From Bacillota bacterium (GTDB lineage Bacteria > Bacillota > Dethiobacteria > DTU022 > JAAZDU01): a stretch of 7,322 bases of DNA. Each line of letters opens with the position of its first letter. Position 1 is the stretch's first letter. The stretch spans positions 1 to 7,322 of the forward strand of contig JAAZDU010000136.1 in NCBI GenBank assembly GCA_012512665.1, written 5' to 3'. Below, in pieces: positions 6,285 through 7,322 of the stretch. Under the pieces are notes generated by a model. The model had not been told where the DNA came from. It did not search any database and saw only the letters and a list, made by a program, of their open reading frames with translations. The translations under genes were made by a program, and so were the position numbers.

Positions 6285-7118
6285 TTAAATTTTGCCGGCC
6301 ATATTAGCTAAATCCTGCACTCTGGAAGACAACTCCTGCATGGTTGCTGTTATCTCCTCCACAGCTGAGGCCTGTTCTTCCGAAGCTTCGCTTACTTTTT
6401 TTACAAATTCAAGCATTTTGCCAACTGCATCTGTTATGTCATTTATGATTTCACTAACACTTTCTACTGAGCTCGCAGTATCATCGGAAAGCTTGCGGAT
6501 CTCTTCTGCAACCACAGAAAAACCTCTCCCAGCCTCACCTGCGCGGGCGGCTTCAATAGCGGCGTTTAGCCCCAGTAGATTTGTCTGCCCTGATACTTTT
6601 TTTACATAACTAATTACTTTGCCAATATCCTTTAAGCTATTCTCTGATTTAACCCCAAAAGAGCTCATCTGTTGCGCCAATTCAGTTAGTTGTTGTGCCT
6701 CGCTGGACATAGAATCAACACTGGCTAAAATCTCCTGAAAAGCGCTGGCCAAATCCTCAGAAATAGTTCTTAGCTTTTCTTGTTTTTCCAGGTTCACTGC
6801 AATGCCCACACAGCCGATGACCTTCCCCTGTTCATCAAAAATAGGCGTGCTGGTAGTTTTAAAAGGCACTCCATAAACTTCAGCTGGAACAACAGTACTT
6901 ATTTGCTTTTTTGCTTCAATGGCTTGCTTCAATCCACTTCCTTCAGGAATGGGATCACCAGCCTTCTTTTTTAAATTAATGGTTCGCCCAGGCACAGATT
7001 TCAAATACTTTTCACAATCGGTCACTCCAATAGTAATATCATCGTCTAAAAAATCATTCAAAAAATCTGCTACCTGCACCATTATACTTAATTTTTCTTT
7101 ACCTGTGTAATTCCTCAT
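6285..7118 (-). CDS. Soluble methyl-accepting chemotaxis-type receptor (PAS-like sensor plus MCP signalling domain)
   Basis: A 277-residue cytoplasmic chemoreceptor. The C-terminal half holds the MCP hairpin tip that contacts CheW and Che[17 protein letters not shown] (180-195), then [16 protein letters not shown], followed by the return helix ending [17 protein letters not shown]. Residues about 15-110 form a compact alpha/beta region, with [19 protein letters not shown] typical of PAS-like sensor folds and two cysteines (35 and 103). No signal peptide, membrane helix or HAMP domain is present, and the arms are short, so it is a soluble receptor. Length and layout resemble Bacillus YfmS, also soluble. 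It may sense an internal cue; the ligand is unknown. The start at ATG 7118 is preferred because GGAGGGAG lies 5 bases upstream; the in-frame ATG at 7133 overlaps that site and has none of its own. It converges with serC, and no other chemotaxis gene is in view. Confidence 0.9.
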   Translation of the reverse strand: MRNYTGKEKLSIMVQVADFLNDFLDDDITIGVTDCEKYLKSVPGRTINLKKKAGDPIPEGSGLKQAIEAKKQISTVVPAEVYGVPFKTTSTPIFDEQGKVIGCVGIAVNLEKQEKLRTISEDLASAFQEILASVDSMSSEAQQLTELAQQMSSFGVKSENSLKDIGKVISYVKKVSGQTNLLGLNAAIEAARAGEAGRGFSVVAEEIRKLSDDTASSVESVSEIINDITDAVGKMLEFVKKVSEASEEQASAVEEITATMQELSSRVQDLANMAGKI

Positions 7119-7123
7119 TTTTG

Positions 7124-7131
7124 CTCCCTCC
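7124..7131 (-). promoter_or_regulatory. Ribosome binding site that sets the chemoreceptor start at 7118
   Basis: GGAGGGAG on the minus strand is followed by CAAAA and then ATG at 7118. An upstream in-frame ATG at 7133 overlaps the start of this site, so using it would place the Shine-Dalgarno sequence inside the coding region. The shorter protein (277 rather than 282 residues) is therefore favoured. Confidence 0.75.
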
Positions 7132-7133
7132 AT

Positions 7134-7290
7134 ACATAATCATCTACAAAATAAAAAGCCAATAATAATAATAGCAAATGTATACTATGGTTCGACAAAA
7201 AAATAGTTACTTCCTCTTAAGTTTTAAGTTTTTACACAAATAATGGATTTGAAAACAGAACAAAAACACCTTGTTGAAGATTGACCCGAT
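7134..7290. other. AT-rich upstream region of the chemoreceptor gene, no gene seen
   Basis: This stretch should carry the chemoreceptor promoter, read on the minus strand. Candidates such as TTGTCG (7195-7190) with TATTAT 19 bases on are poor sigma-A matches, and no convincing sigma-D (TAAA / CCGATAT) or sigma-54 pair is visible. No open frame or RNA gene can be supported. Confidence 0.4.
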
Positions 7291-7322
7291 CATAAAAATA
7301 ACAGTGCCCAAAAGCACTGTTA
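7291..7322 (-). terminator. Rho-independent terminator of a minus-strand gene beyond the window
   Basis: TAACAGTGC (7299-7307) and GCACTGTTA (7314-7322) form a perfect 9-bp stem with loop CCAAAA. Read on the minus strand, the stem is followed by TTTTTATG (7298-7291), the layout of an intrinsic terminator. It would end a gene lying to the right of the window and separate it from the chemoreceptor gene. The stem may extend past the window edge. Confidence 0.65.

Noticed and set aside
7134..7200. Sigma-D or sigma-54 promoter for the chemoreceptor gene
   Set aside because: No TAAA/CCGATAT or TGGCAC/TTGCA pair at the required spacing was found.

Overview
The window looks like an ordinary chromosomal segment of a low-GC, Gram-positive anaerobe. 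The clues are AT-rich DNA, purine-rich Shine-Dalgarno sites (AGGGGGA, GGAGGGAG), a rubredoxin end, a DUF502 membrane protein and a soluble chemoreceptor of the kind common in Bacilli and Clostridia. The repeat style in the first 400 bases (GGTGACAGGGGACGG units and a GTCATCCTGAG palindrome) recalls Peptococcaceae-type Clostridia. That placement is inference from memory, not a search result.

Layout: 1-93 (+) is the 3' end of a rubredoxin gene in which one iron-ligand cysteine reads as tyrosine. 94-388 has no gene and is built from repeats: a GGTGACAG hairpin, then a second unit of the same family split by a 149-bp MITE-like element with 18-bp perfect terminal inverted repeats and a near-perfect 8-bp target duplication. 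389-1003 (-) is a DUF502 membrane protein whose stop codon touches the repeat. 1102-2531 (-) is a MATE-family transporter gene broken by a one-base frameshift near 1620. 2532-3045 has no convincing gene; it holds a truncated second copy of the MITE-like element (2650-2718).

3046-4950 (-) is a full-length mnmG (tRNA U34 modification). It is transcribed divergently from serC (5133-6224, +; phosphoserine aminotransferase), and the 182-bp gap carries a recognisable sigma-A-type promoter for each. 6285-7118 (-) encodes a cytoplasmic methyl-accepting chemotaxis-type receptor convergent with serC. 7291-7322 is a terminator-like hairpin that probably ends a minus-strand gene lying beyond the window.

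The genes do not form one pathway. They are mostly single-gene units: housekeeping (mnmG, serC), signalling (chemoreceptor) and envelope or transport (DUF502, MATE remnant). I see no undescribed multi-gene system. The most informative features are the nested repeat insertion and two signs of gene decay, the rubredoxin ligand change and the MATE frameshift.
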